From: Sphingomonas gei
Lineage (GTDB): Bacteria; Pseudomonadota; Alphaproteobacteria; Sphingomonadales; Sphingomonadaceae
NCBI RefSeq assembly: GCF_004792685.1
Contig: NZ_SRXT01000003.1
Coordinates: 248,001-312,000, forward strand
Length of the DNA stretch: 64,000 nt
Direction: 5' to 3'
Part shown: one piece after another, positions 43,639 through 52,976 of the stretch
How positions within the stretch are numbered: position 1 is the stretch's first letter
Layout: the number at the start of each line of letters is the position of its first letter
Notes under the pieces: generated by a model
Seen by the model: only the letters and a program-made list of their open reading frames with translations
What the model was told of the DNA's origin: nothing
The model's database searches: none
Translations under genes and position numbers: made by a program

Positions 43639-44649
43639 TCAGCCATTGGCGACACCTGGGCGTGCGGCGGTCGTCGCGCGTGCGATCAGCTCGGGCTGGT
43701 GGAGTTCGACGGGCGCGCCGGGGCCCTTGCCTTCGAGCATGTCGACCAGCCGGGAGACCGCGCGCGCGCCGATCTCGGCGATGCGCACCTGGATCGTGGT
43801 CAGCGCGAGATAGCGGGCGAGGGGCACGTCGTCGAAGCCGGCAACCGCGAAATCCTCGGGCACGCGCTTGCCCGCCTGGCGCAAAGCGTGGAGGCAGCCG
43901 ATCGCCATCATGTCGTTGGCGGCGAATATCGCGTCGCAGGGCTGGTCGCTCGCAAGGATCTGCCGCGCCGCCGCTTCGCCCGCTTCCTCGTTGAAGTCGC
44001 CGGCGATGATCCGCACCGGCATGTCGGGCGCGAGCTCGGCCAGGGCGTCGCGAAAGCCCCGCGCGCGCTCCTGCGCGTCGACATTGCCCTCGGGCCCGGC
44101 GATGTGGACCAGATGGCGATAGCCGCCCGCCAGCAGATGCTCGACCATCGCACGGGCACCGGCGCGATTGTCGAGCCGCAGCGAGGGGCGCGAGGCGAAG
44201 TCGCCCGGCGCGTTGATCAGCACCGCGGGCAAAGCCGCAGGCAGCGCGCGCTCGAGCGATTCAGGCGGGATGTGCGGCGCCATCACCAGCAGCCCGTCGA
44301 CACGGCCGCGCATCGCGCGCAGCGCCACCGCGGCCTGCTCGCTATCGTCGTGCATGTTGGAGAGCAGCAACAGATAGCCGCGCCGGCTCGCCTCGCGGTC
44401 CATGCCGCGCACGCATTCGGAGAAGAACTCGCCATGCAGATCGGGCAGGACCACGCCGATCGCATGTGCCCGGGCCAGGCTCAGGCTGCGTGCGCCGGCA
44501 TGCGGGACATAGCCGAGCTCCGCGGCGGCGGCGAGGATCCGCTCGCGCGTCTCGCCGCGGACATTGTTGAGGCCGTTGAGCGCACGCGACACCGACGCGA
44601 CCGAAACCTCGGCGCGGCGTGCGACATCGCGGATGGTGGCCTCGCCCAT
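43639..44649 (-). CDS. LacI-family transcriptional regulator 1
   Basis: 336 residues from the ATG at 44649, which has GGAGC 3-4 bases upstream and starts exactly at the headpiece (MGEATIRDVARRAEVSVASV). The DNA-binding helix and the hinge (ILAAAAELGYVPHAGARSLS) are intact, and the periplasmic-binding-protein-like domain has GVVLPDLHGEFFSECVRGMD and CDAIFAANDMMAIGCLHALR. It is divergent from GH3; the palindrome GTAACCGGTTAC lies in the shared region. It probably represses GH3, itself and the Oar-like receptor until a glucan-derived sugar binds. Confidence 0.93.
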   Translation of the reverse strand: MGEATIRDVARRAEVSVASVSRALNGLNNVRGETRERILAAAAELGYVPHAGARSLSLARAHAIGVVLPDLHGEFFSECVRGMDREASRRGYLLLLSNMHDDSEQAAVALRAMRGRVDGLLVMAPHIPPESLERALPAALPAVLINAPGDFASRPSLRLDNRAGARAMVEHLLAGGYRHLVHIAGPEGNVDAQERARGFRDALAELAPDMPVRIIAGDFNEEAGEAAARQILASDQPCDAIFAANDMMAIGCLHALRQAGKRVPEDFAVAGFDDVPLARYLALTTIQVRIAEIGARAVSRLVDMLEGKGPGAPVELHQPELIARATTAARPGVANG

Positions 44650-44705
44650 TTTGCTCCTGCTCCCGGTCCCGCGCATCTTTCCTACGTTTCAGACCGTGAG
44701 GACGA

Positions 44706-44734
44706 TTGCAATCCTCGCCCTGCAAAGGTTATGT
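44706..44734 (+). promoter_or_regulatory. Candidate promoter of GH3 (first copy)
   Basis: TTGCAA, a 17-bp spacer, then TTATGT, with the operator palindrome starting inside the -10 element. This position fits repression by the divergent LacI regulator. Confidence 0.5.
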
Positions 44735-44746
44735 AACCGGTTACGG
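44731..44746. promoter_or_regulatory. LacI-type operator GTAACCGGTTAC
   Basis: A perfect 12-bp core palindrome (44733-44744) in the 165-bp divergent region between the LacI regulator and GH3. It is shared with the receptor upstream region at 38833-38848, where the match extends to a perfect 16-bp palindrome. Confidence 0.65.
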
Positions 44747-44814
44747 TTACTTGCAACAAGCATAAAGTTGCGCGCGTCCGCCGCTCAAGGGCGCGCTTCA
44801 GGGAGAGAATTGCA

Positions 44815-47103
44815 ATGCTCGACACCAGGATTTCGCGACGCGCGGCGCTGCTCGGCGCGGGCGCGGTCGCGGCTTGGGTCTCCAGCCCGGCGCGTGCATT
44901 GTTCCAGGCCGCGGCACGGCTGCCGGTGCCGGCGTTCATCGACGGGCTGGTCGCGCAGATGACGCTCACCGAAAAGGCCGGGCAGCTCACGATCATGCCC
45001 GCGGCCTGGGCCGGCGGCGTCGCGGTCGCGCTCAATCCCGCCGGCAACGGCCCCGGCTTCGAGCAGCAGCTCGAGGAAGTCCGCCAGATGCAACTCGCCG
45101 GCGTGTTCAACGGTAACGGCGCCGAGATGGCGCGCCGCATGCAGAATGTCGCAATGAAGGAATCGCGGCTCAAGATCCCGCTGCTGTTCGCCGCCGACGT
45201 GATCCACGGTCACCGCACGATCTTCCCGGTGCCGGTGGGCGAGGCGGCGAGCTTCGAGCCCGATCTTGCCGAGCGCACCGCGCGGATGGCGTCATATGAG
45301 GCGGCGGCGGCGGGGATCGACTGGACCTTCGCGCCGATGGTCGACATCGCCCGCGACCAGCGCTGGGGCCGTACGATGGAAGGCGCCGGCGAGGACGTCC
45401 ATCTCGGCAATCTGATGGCGGCGGCGCGCGTCCGTGGCTTCCAGGGCCGGAATCTCAAGGCGGCCGACGCGATGATGGCCTGCGCCAAACATTTCGCGGC
45501 CTATGGCGCGGCCGAGGCGGGGCTCGACTATAACAGCGTCGACATTTCGGAGCGGACGCTGCGCGAAGTCTATCTGCCGCCGTTCAAGTCGGCGCTCGAC
45601 GAAGGCGTGATGACCTTCATGGCCTCGTTCAACGAGCTGTCGGGCGTTCCCGCCACGGGCAACGAATGGCTGATGCGCGGGATATTGCGCGGCGAATGGG
45701 GCTTCGAGGGCTTCGTCGTCTCCGATTATACCGGCGACATGGAAATGATCGACCACGGCTTCGCGAAGGATTCGCGCGAGGCGGCGAAGCTGGCATTCCT
45801 CGCCGGGGTCGACATGAGCATGACCAGCGGCTTCTATCGCAAGCACCTTCCCGAACTGGTCGAGGCGGGCGAAGTGCCGGTGGCGCGCGTCGACGAATCG
45901 GTCCGCAAAGTGCTCGCGATCAAGGCGGCGCTCGGCCTGTTCGACGATCCCTTCCGCCGCATCGACGTCAAGCGCGAAAAGGCGCGCTCGCGGACCCGGC
46001 CGGCGCAGGCCTTGTCGCGCGAGGCGGGGCGCAAGTCGATCGTATTGCTCAAGAACGAAGGCGACCTGCTGCCCTTGCCCAAATCGGGCAAGAAGATCGC
46101 GATCATCGGCCCGTTCGCCTCGGGCAAGCACGACCTCAACGGACCCTGGGTGGTTTATGGCGCCAATGACTATGCCGTCGACCTCGCCGAGGGCGTCCGC
46201 GCCGCGGTGTCGGACAAGAACAATGTCACGGTCACTGCGGGCTCGGGTGTCGACGAAGCGATCCCCGGCGGGATCGACGCCGCCGTCGCCGCCGCACGCG
46301 CCGCCGACGTCATCCTGCTCGCGATCGGCGAGAACGAAGCCATGTCGGGCGAAGCGCAATCGCGCACCGAGATCGTCGTTCCCGAGGCGCAGCAGGCACT
46401 CGCCGAAGCCGTCGCTGCGGTCGGCAAGCCGGTCGTCGTGGTGCTCAAGAACGGCCGTGCCCTCGCGCTGCAGGGCGCCGTCGCGAATGCCTCGGCGGTC
46501 CTTGTCACCTGGTTCCTCGGCACCGAGAGCGGCAACGCCACCGCCGATATCCTGTTCGGCGACTACAGTCCTTCGGCGCGCCTGCCGTGCAGCTTCCCGC
46601 GCTCGCCGGGGCAGCAGCCTTATTATTATGCGCATAAATCCACTGGCCGCCCAAATCCGTCAGACGACAAGCTCGAGCCCTACAAGGCGCATTATCGCGG
46701 GATCCCGAACTCGGCGCTCTACCCGTTCGGCCATGGCCTGACCTACGGCAAGGTCGACTATTCGGGACTCAAGGTCGCACCGGCGCTGGCGTGGGACGGC
46801 GCGCTGACGGTCACCGCGACGATCGCCAATCGGGGGACGCGCGCGGTGGAGGAGGTCGTCCAGCTATACATCCGCGATCGCACGGCGAGCATCACCCGTC
46901 CGGTCCGCGAGTTGAAGGCCTTCCGCAAGCTCAGGCTCGCGCCGGGCGCGTCCGAAACGGTGACCTTCAAGCTCGATCGTTCGCTGCTGCTGTTCATCGG
47001 CCGCGACAACAAGCCGACGGTCGAGCCGGGGACGTTCGACGTCTGGATCGCGCCCTCTGCCGAGGCGGCAGGCCTCCATGCCCAGTTCGAGCTGACTGCC
47101 TAA
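44815..47103 (+). CDS. GH3 beta-glucosidase, Tat-type leader (BglX-like)
   Basis: 762 residues. The leader has SRRAALLGAGAVAAW, a twin-arginine pattern. The N-terminal barrel carries KHFAAYGAAEAGLDYN and the nucleophile Asp304 in FVVSDYTGDMEM; the second alpha/beta domain and the C-terminal fibronectin-like domain (VTATIANRGTRAVEEVVQLY) are complete. It hydrolyses beta-linked gluco-oligosaccharides from the non-reducing end in the periplasm. The GH144 neighbour and the shared operator suggest sophoro-oligosaccharides as the natural substrate. An inverted repeat follows the stop. Confidence 0.93.
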   Translation: MLDTRISRRAALLGAGAVAAWVSSPARALFQAAARLPVPAFIDGLVAQMTLTEKAGQLTIMPAAWAGGVAVALNPAGNGPGFEQQLEEVRQMQLAGVFNGNGAEMARRMQNVAMKESRLKIPLLFAADVIHGHRTIFPVPVGEAASFEPDLAERTARMASYEAAAAGIDWTFAPMVDIARDQRWGRTMEGAGEDVHLGNLMAAARVRGFQGRNLKAADAMMACAKHFAAYGAAEAGLDYNSVDISERTLREVYLPPFKSALDEGVMTFMASFNELSGVPATGNEWLMRGILRGEWGFEGFVVSDYTGDMEMIDHGFAKDSREAAKLAFLAGVDMSMTSGFYRKHLPELVEAGEVPVARVDESVRKVLAIKAALGLFDDPFRRIDVKREKARSRTRPAQALSREAGRKSIVLLKNEGDLLPLPKSGKKIAIIGPFASGKHDLNGPWVVYGANDYAVDLAEGVRAAVSDKNNVTVTAGSGVDEAIPGGIDAAVAAARAADVILLAIGENEAMSGEAQSRTEIVVPEAQQALAEAVAAVGKPVVVVLKNGRALALQGAVANASAVLVTWFLGTESGNATADILFGDYSPSARLPCSFPRSPGQQPYYYAHKSTGRPNPSDDKLEPYKAHYRGIPNSALYPFGHGLTYGKVDYSGLKVAPALAWDGALTVTATIANRGTRAVEEVVQLYIRDRTASITRPVRELKAFRKLRLAPGASETVTFKLDRSLLLFIGRDNKPTVEPGTFDVWIAPSAEAAGLHAQFELTA

Positions 47104-47239
47104 ATCCTCCCTCGCGAAGCGGGGGGAGGTGGCGCCGAAGGCGACGGAGGGGGCCTCTCCACGAGCGAATCCCCTCGCGGCCAAGCCCCCTCCGTCATGC
47201 TGCGCATGCCACCTCCCCCGCTAGCGCGAGGGAGGATTT
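47102..47239. repeat. REP-like long inverted repeat between convergent genes
   Basis: Arms 47102-47154 and 47185-47239 pair through AAATCCTCCCTCGCG at the outside and GACGGAGGGGGC at the inside, with small mismatched internal loops. The element fills the gap between the GH3 and GPH-symporter stop codons and could act as a terminator in both directions. Confidence 0.8.
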
Positions 47240-47241
47240 AT

Positions 47242-48570
47242 TCATCGCTCCAACCCCTTCAAAATCCGTGCATGCGCACCTTTGCCCAGCGGGTTGAGCA
47301 GCATCAGCCCGCACGAAATTGTCAGCGCCGCGAGCGGTACCAATGCGATCGTCCAGCGCATTGCCGCCAGCGTCGCGTCGCTCTGCGGGACGTTGGCCAT
47401 ATAGCCAGCGCTGTCGAACCCGAAGCCGAGGATCGCGGTCGCGAGACCGATGGCGACGCGCTGGAGCAACGCCGCCGCCCCGAACACCGCGCCCTCGACG
47501 CGCAGCCCGGTGGCCTGCTCGCCATATTCGATCGTGTTGGGCAGCATTGCCCAAAAGGCGAAGTGCAACCCGACGATCGCCGCCTGCATGCCGACGAGGA
47601 ACAGCTGCATCGCCAGCGGGCGATCGATGTGCACCGCCGCGAACAAGGCCAGCCCGGCGATGCACAAAGCCGCCGCGACGAACCACAAGGCCCGCGTTCC
47701 CATCAGCCGCTGGAGCAGCATCCATATCGGCACCGCGACCGCGCTTACCACGCCCATCCACGCCAGCGCGCTTTGCCCGGCATCGTCGCTGTCGAGAAAA
47801 TATTTGAAATAATAGAGCACGGATTTGTTGAGCACGGTTACCGCGACGATCATCGCCATCATCGCAAGGTTGAGCGTCACGAAGGCGCGGTTGGCGATCA
47901 GGCTGGCCACACTGGCGCGCACCGAGGGCGGCGCGGGGGCGGCAGGCATGGCTTCTTCGCGATACGTCGCGCCGACCAGCATCAGGATCGCCGTTCCCAG
48001 CACCGCAAACAGCACCGCCGCCCACAAATAGCCTCGCGCGGCCACCGCGCCGCCGCCGATCCACATCCCGATCGGCACCGTGCCGCGCGCGACCACCACC
48101 CATGCCAGCGTCCCGAACAGCATCCGGGCACCCGCCACGAACGCCCGGTCGCGGCTGTCGACGCTGATCCGCGCGCCCATCGCCAGATACGGCACATTGA
48201 TCGCCGCATAGGCCGTACGAAACAGCAAATGCCCGATCACCACCAGCGTCAGCCCGCCAAGCCCGGTCCCGAGCGGCGCATAAGTGAGGATGCACGCCAG
48301 GCCGAGGGGCACGCTCCCCAGGATCAGGACGCGGCCATAGCCATGCTCGGGCCGGCGCCGGTCGGTCACCGCGCCCGCGACGAAATTGGCGATTCCATCC
48401 CAGATCGATGCCGCGGTGTAGATCGCCGCCGCGGTCGTCATCGCCAGCCCGAGCGCGTCGGTGTAATAGAAAAGCAGGAAGAGCATGATGCTCTGCCAGT
48501 AGAGATTGAACGCGAAGTCCCCCAAGGCGAACAAAGTCAGGCGAAGCTTGAGGGGAAGGGGGGGGCGCAC
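47242..48570 (-). CDS. MFS sugar:cation symporter, GPH (MelB-like) family
   Basis: 442 residues with 12 predicted membrane segments. GPH-family marks: the first-helix GDFAFNLYWQSIMLFLLFYY, the helix-2 to helix-3 segment SIWDGIANFVAGAVTDR, and NVPYLAMGARISVDSRDR in the central-loop region. Residues TIEYGEQATGLRVEGAVFGA near helix 10 are also conserved in this family. It would carry the glucosides released by GH144/GH3 across the inner membrane with Na+ or H+. It is convergent with GH3 and no operator is seen before it. Confidence 0.9.
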   Translation of the reverse strand: MRPPLPLKLRLTLFALGDFAFNLYWQSIMLFLLFYYTDALGLAMTTAAAIYTAASIWDGIANFVAGAVTDRRRPEHGYGRVLILGSVPLGLACILTYAPLGTGLGGLTLVVIGHLLFRTAYAAINVPYLAMGARISVDSRDRAFVAGARMLFGTLAWVVVARGTVPIGMWIGGGAVAARGYLWAAVLFAVLGTAILMLVGATYREEAMPAAPAPPSVRASVASLIANRAFVTLNLAMMAMIVAVTVLNKSVLYYFKYFLDSDDAGQSALAWMGVVSAVAVPIWMLLQRLMGTRALWFVAAALCIAGLALFAAVHIDRPLAMQLFLVGMQAAIVGLHFAFWAMLPNTIEYGEQATGLRVEGAVFGAAALLQRVAIGLATAILGFGFDSAGYMANVPQSDATLAAMRWTIALVPLAALTISCGLMLLNPLGKGAHARILKGLER

Positions 48571-48643
48571 GCCGCGGGATTAAGGCAGGCGCGCGGCCAA
48601 GTCACGTCGCGCTCTTCCCCAGACCCCGTTGCCGCTATACCGC

Positions 48644-50035
48644 ATGCGCATGAAAACCCTCGCCGACCCGGCCAACAGCCTCACGCGAAACCTCGCCGCG
48701 ATCCGCACGCGCTTCCAGGTGTCCGAGGGTTTTCCCCCCGCCGTGCTCGCTGCGGCCGAAGCGGCCGCGCGCCGCGCGCCGACCGAGCATGTCGATCGCA
48801 CCGGCCGTCATTTCGTCACACTCGATCCGGCAAGCGCTACCGATCTCGACCAGGCTTTCGCGATCGAGCCGAGCGGCGCCGACCTGTTGCTCCATTATGC
48901 GATCGCCGACGTCGCCTGGTTCGTCGCCGACGGCGATCCGCTGGACCTGGAGGCATGGCGCCGCGGCACGACGCTCTATCTGCCCGATGGCAAGGCGAGC
49001 CTCTATCCGCCCGCGCTCAGCGAAGCCGCGGCCAGCCTGTTGCCCGATGGACCCCGACCCGCGGTGATCTTCACCGTACGCGTCGCGCCGGACGGCGCAG
49101 TGCATCTCGACGGCGCCGAGCGCGCGATCATCCGCAGCGCCGCCAAGCTTGCCTATGACAGCGTCCGCGATGCCGATCTGCCGGCGGGCTTCGTCGAACT
49201 CACTGCACGGCTCCAGGCGGCCGAGAACCGGCGCGGCGCGGCGCGCGTCGATCCGCCCGAGCAGGAAGTCGCCGCGCGGCCCGGCGGCGGTTTCGAATTG
49301 GTGTTCCGCCCGCGCCTGCTCTCGGAAGAGCGCAACGCCGCGCTGTCGCTTGCCGCCAACATGGCGATCGCCGACGCGCTGCGCGCGCATCAGACCGGAC
49401 TGTTCCGGGTAATGGCCGAGCCCGATGCCCATGCGATCGGCCGGCTGCGCCAGACCGCAGTCGCTTTCGGGCTTCGCTGGCCGCCGGCAGCGCCGCTCGC
49501 GCAATTCGAAGCGACGCTCGACGGCAGTAATCCCAAGCAGGCGGCGTTCATGCTCGCGGTGCGCAGGGCGGGGCAGGGGGCATCGTACCAGCCCTTTCAG
49601 CAAGGAGTCGTCCCATGGCACGCGGCAGTGGCGGCGACCTATGCCCATGCCACGGCGCCGCTCCGCCGCCTCGCCGATCGCTATGTGATCCGCGCCACGC
49701 TGGCCGTGACCAACGGGCAACCTGTTCCGGAGGGGGTGACCGAGGCCTTCGCCAAGCTCCCTGAGGTGATGGCGCGTGCCGACGCGATCGGCGGCCAGAT
49801 TGATCGGGCGGTGATCGACCTCGCCGAGGCGGTGATGCTGCAGGGCAGGGAAGGCGAGGACTTCGCTGCCGTGGTCACCGACGCCGATGATCGCGGCGCG
49901 CGCATCCAGCTGCGGGATTTCCCGGTGGTGGCGCGACTGGCGATGGCAGGCGCCGAACCCGGCGATGCGATCACGGTGCGCCTCGTCGCGGCCGATCCAG
50001 AGCACCAGCGACTCACGTTCGAGCGTGCCTCATAG
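48644..50035 (+). CDS. RNB-domain (RNase II/R family) exoribonuclease
   Basis: About 463 residues (the ATG at 48644; an ATG 2 codons later is equally possible). The RNB catalytic centre is recognised by HVDRTGRHFVTLDPASATDL followed by DQAF, the Mg-binding acidic cluster. TRLRQTAVAF-like and the late SYQPFQQGVVPWHAAVAATY segments, then YAHATAPLRRLADRYV, are typical of the domain. It is shorter than RNase II or R and has no clear cold-shock domains in front and only a small C-terminal beta segment. It is not part of the carbohydrate loci on either side. Confidence 0.85.
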   Translation: MRMKTLADPANSLTRNLAAIRTRFQVSEGFPPAVLAAAEAAARRAPTEHVDRTGRHFVTLDPASATDLDQAFAIEPSGADLLLHYAIADVAWFVADGDPLDLEAWRRGTTLYLPDGKASLYPPALSEAAASLLPDGPRPAVIFTVRVAPDGAVHLDGAERAIIRSAAKLAYDSVRDADLPAGFVELTARLQAAENRRGAARVDPPEQEVAARPGGGFELVFRPRLLSEERNAALSLAANMAIADALRAHQTGLFRVMAEPDAHAIGRLRQTAVAFGLRWPPAAPLAQFEATLDGSNPKQAAFMLAVRRAGQGASYQPFQQGVVPWHAAVAATYAHATAPLRRLADRYVIRATLAVTNGQPVPEGVTEAFAKLPEVMARADAIGGQIDRAVIDLAEAVMLQGREGEDFAAVVTDADDRGARIQLRDFPVVARLAMAGAEPGDAITVRLVAADPEHQRLTFERAS

Positions 50036-50066
50036 TTTCCCTCTGCCGACCGGAGGAGGAACGGAC

Positions 50067-52976
50067 CTATCCTAGCCCTGCCAAACTCGCCGCCAGTTCG
50101 TCCTGCCGGAACGGCTTGGCGAGCCGCGGCAGATCAGGCGAGATGCTTTCCAGATCGGCATAGCCCGATACAATCAGTATTTTCACGTCGGGATTACGCT
50201 CGCTTACTATGCGTGCGAGATCCGTGCCCTGCATGCCGGGCATCAGATGGTCGGTGACGAGAAAGTCGACAGAATGCTCGGCCAGATAGGCCAGCGCCTC
50301 GCGCCCATTCTCTTTCTCGATCACCTGATAGCCGAGGTCGCGCAGCAACTCGCCGGTTGCCGTGCGCACCGCTGCTTCGTCATCGATCAGCAGCACGATG
50401 CCTGCCGCTTCGCTCAGGCTTTCGGCCGTCGGCTTGCTCCGCGTCGCGACCGGGCTACCGGCTACGGGCAGGAGCAGCTCCACCACCGTGCCCAGACCTG
50501 GCCGGCTCGAGAGCAGCATCGCTCCGTTCAGTTGCGATACCAGGCCGTGCACCATCGACAGCCCCAGCCCGGTGCCCTTGCCGATTCCCTTGGTCGAGAA
50601 GAACGGCTCGACAGCGCGTGCCCTGGTTTCTTCGCTCATGCCCTCGCCGCTGTCGGCGACGGTGAGCCGCACATAGCGGCCCGACGCCAGCTCTGAGCGA
50701 TGTCCAGGCTCCAGCTCCACTGCAGATGCCGAGAGCGTCAGTCGTCCGCCTTGCGGCATCGCGTCGCGCGCATTCACGCTCAGGTTGAGGATCGCCATCT
50801 CCAGCTGGTTGGCGTCCGCCAGCGCCGGCGGCAGGTCCTCGGCCACGTCGACGCTCAGGTTGATCTGCGGGCCGGATGTGCTCGCGATCAGGTCGGACAT
50901 GCCATGAATCAGCGCAGCGAGATCTACCGGGCCAGGCTGGAGCGGCTGGCGCCTTGCAAAGGCGAGCAGCCGCTGGACCAAGGTGCGGGCGCGTTCGGCC
51001 GATTCGAGTGCCGCGCCGATCAGCCGCTGCTCACGCTCGCTCGCGGTCTCGCTGCGGCGCAGCAGGTCGAGGCTGCCGATGATCGGCGTCAGAAGATTGT
51101 TGAAGTCGTGCGCGACGCCACCGGTCAACTGGCCGAGCGACTCCATCTTCTGCGATTGGCGCAAGGCTTCCTGCGCGCGCTCGAGTTCCTCGCGGCGCGA
51201 GACTTCCTCGGTCACGTCGCGGCCGATGACATAGGCTTCGCCGTCGCCGGGCGCAGCGGTCCAGGCGAAACGCCGCCACGATCCGTCCTTCGCGCGCAAC
51301 CGGGCAACAAGGTCGCGCAGCGGCGCTGTCGCCGCCGCGCGGATCGCCTCGGCCAACCCGTGCGACTCCTCGGGGTGAAGGAAGCGATCGAACCGCTGGC
51401 CGAGCACTTCGTCGGGCGCATAGCCGAGCAGCGTGCCAAGCGCCGGATTGACTGCACGAATCTCCCGGCGGCGGCCGACGACGAGCATTAGGTCGCCGCT
51501 CAGCCGCCACATGCGGTCGCGCTCGGCGGTGCGCTCCGCGATCTGGTGCTCGAGCGTCGCGTTGAGCGCCTTTAGCCCTTCCTGCGCTTCGCGCCGCTTG
51601 GTCACGTCGCGAACGATGCCGGCAGTGCGGATCGCCTTGCCGCCTTCGTCGCGCTGCACCACCCCGCGCGATGCGATCCAACGGACGTCACCGTCGGGGC
51701 GGACGACGCGGTACTCGGTCGAGAACTCCTCGCCGGCGAGCACCGAGCGGCGCACTTCGTCGAGCACGCGTGCGCGGTCGCCGGGGTGGATGGTGCGGAT
51801 GCGATCTTCGACCGTCACGGCGTCGCCGCGTTCGACGCCGAGGATTTCGCAGGTGCGCGCCGACCAGGTGCCGAGCATCGTCTTGAGGTCCCAGTCCCAA
51901 GTGCCGATCTGTGCACCTTCCACCGCGAGCCGCAGTCGGGCCTCGCTTTCCCGCAGCGCCGCCTCGGCGCGCACCCGCTCGATATGCGCCCAGCTTCGCT
52001 CGGTGACTTCACGCAGCAGCCCCAGTTCGTCGGCGGTCCAGCGGCGGGGTGTGGAATTGTGGATAGCCATCAACGCGGTCAGCCGGCCCTCCTTGAGAAA
52101 GGGCATGCAGATCGTCGCCTGGATGCCGATGTCCACAAACGCCCGCGCACCGTCTTCGCCGAGCAGGTTGGCATCGTCGATCACCAGCGGGTGTCCGGAC
52201 TTGAGGCTGGCGACCGCGAGGCCGCCGAAGCTGGCGAGGCTGTAGCGCCCGACGATGCTCGGCGCATGCGTGGCGTGCCAGTCGCCGCGGATGTTGAACA
52301 TGTCCTCGTCGGCTTCCATGTCGGCATAGGCGCAGTCCGACCCGCCAAGCTGCTCGCCCAGCATCCGCGTGGTAACCGCCATCACAGCGTCGGCGTCGGC
52401 CGCCCGCGCCGTTGCCACGCCGAGCGTGTCGAGGAAGCGCAGCCGGGCCTCGTTCTTTCGCAATGCCTGCTCGGCCTCGCGCCGCGCGACGGCATTGCGG
52501 GTTCGCTCGGCCACTTCCCGGATCAGCGCGAGCTCTTCGTCGCTCCAATCGCGTGGGTCGGCATGGTTGAGGAACAGCAGGGCGACGAACCCGCCTTGCT
52601 CGGTTACCGGCATGTTGACGAACGATCGCGCGCTGATCGCCGCCAGGCTTGGCGCAGTGGCGGCGGTGCGCGAGTCCTGTTCGGCATTGGCGACAACGAC
52701 CGTGCGGCCGGCCTTCAGATCATCGATATAGCTGCCATAATCGCGGAAATGGAGCAGCCCGGCGAGACTGTCGACGCCCGGGGCGTTCCAGTCACGCTCG
52801 ATGCGGATCGTCTCTGCCTGCTTGTCGATCGCGCCATAGCCGGCGCGGCTCACTCCCAGCCGCCGGCCGAGCAGCGCAGCTGCGGCATAAGCGATCGCGT
52901 CGGGGTCCTCGATGTCGCGAATACGGTCCGCGAGCTCGATGAGTATGTCGTGGTGCTGACTCTCAAACCCCGGCAT
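50067..52976 (-). CDS. Hybrid sensor histidine kinase with GAF, PAS and receiver domains
   Basis: 969 residues with no membrane segment, so probably cytoplasmic. Order: two GAF domains (about 1-170 and 175-340), a PAS domain (about 345-465), a second PAS (about 490-605), HisKA with phospho-acceptor His near 622 (GGVAHDFNNLL), the HATPase domain (NLSVNARDAMPQGG, FFSTKGIGKGTGLGLSMV), and a C-terminal receiver with Asp near 909 (DFLVTDHLMPGM). The architecture matches soluble hybrid kinases responding to redox, light or small molecules. It is divergent from GH3, and no response-regulator gene follows. Confidence 0.9.
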   Translation of the reverse strand: MPGFESQHHDILIELADRIRDIEDPDAIAYAAAALLGRRLGVSRAGYGAIDKQAETIRIERDWNAPGVDSLAGLLHFRDYGSYIDDLKAGRTVVVANAEQDSRTAATAPSLAAISARSFVNMPVTEQGGFVALLFLNHADPRDWSDEELALIREVAERTRNAVARREAEQALRKNEARLRFLDTLGVATARAADADAVMAVTTRMLGEQLGGSDCAYADMEADEDMFNIRGDWHATHAPSIVGRYSLASFGGLAVASLKSGHPLVIDDANLLGEDGARAFVDIGIQATICMPFLKEGRLTALMAIHNSTPRRWTADELGLLREVTERSWAHIERVRAEAALRESEARLRLAVEGAQIGTWDWDLKTMLGTWSARTCEILGVERGDAVTVEDRIRTIHPGDRARVLDEVRRSVLAGEEFSTEYRVVRPDGDVRWIASRGVVQRDEGGKAIRTAGIVRDVTKRREAQEGLKALNATLEHQIAERTAERDRMWRLSGDLMLVVGRRREIRAVNPALGTLLGYAPDEVLGQRFDRFLHPEESHGLAEAIRAAATAPLRDLVARLRAKDGSWRRFAWTAAPGDGEAYVIGRDVTEEVSRREELERAQEALRQSQKMESLGQLTGGVAHDFNNLLTPIIGSLDLLRRSETASEREQRLIGAALESAERARTLVQRLLAFARRQPLQPGPVDLAALIHGMSDLIASTSGPQINLSVDVAEDLPPALADANQLEMAILNLSVNARDAMPQGGRLTLSASAVELEPGHRSELASGRYVRLTVADSGEGMSEETRARAVEPFFSTKGIGKGTGLGLSMVHGLVSQLNGAMLLSSRPGLGTVVELLLPVAGSPVATRSKPTAESLSEAAGIVLLIDDEAAVRTATGELLRDLGYQVIEKENGREALAYLAEHSVDFLVTDHLMPGMQGTDLARIVSERNPDVKILIVSGYADLESISPDLPRLAKPFRQDELAASLAGLG

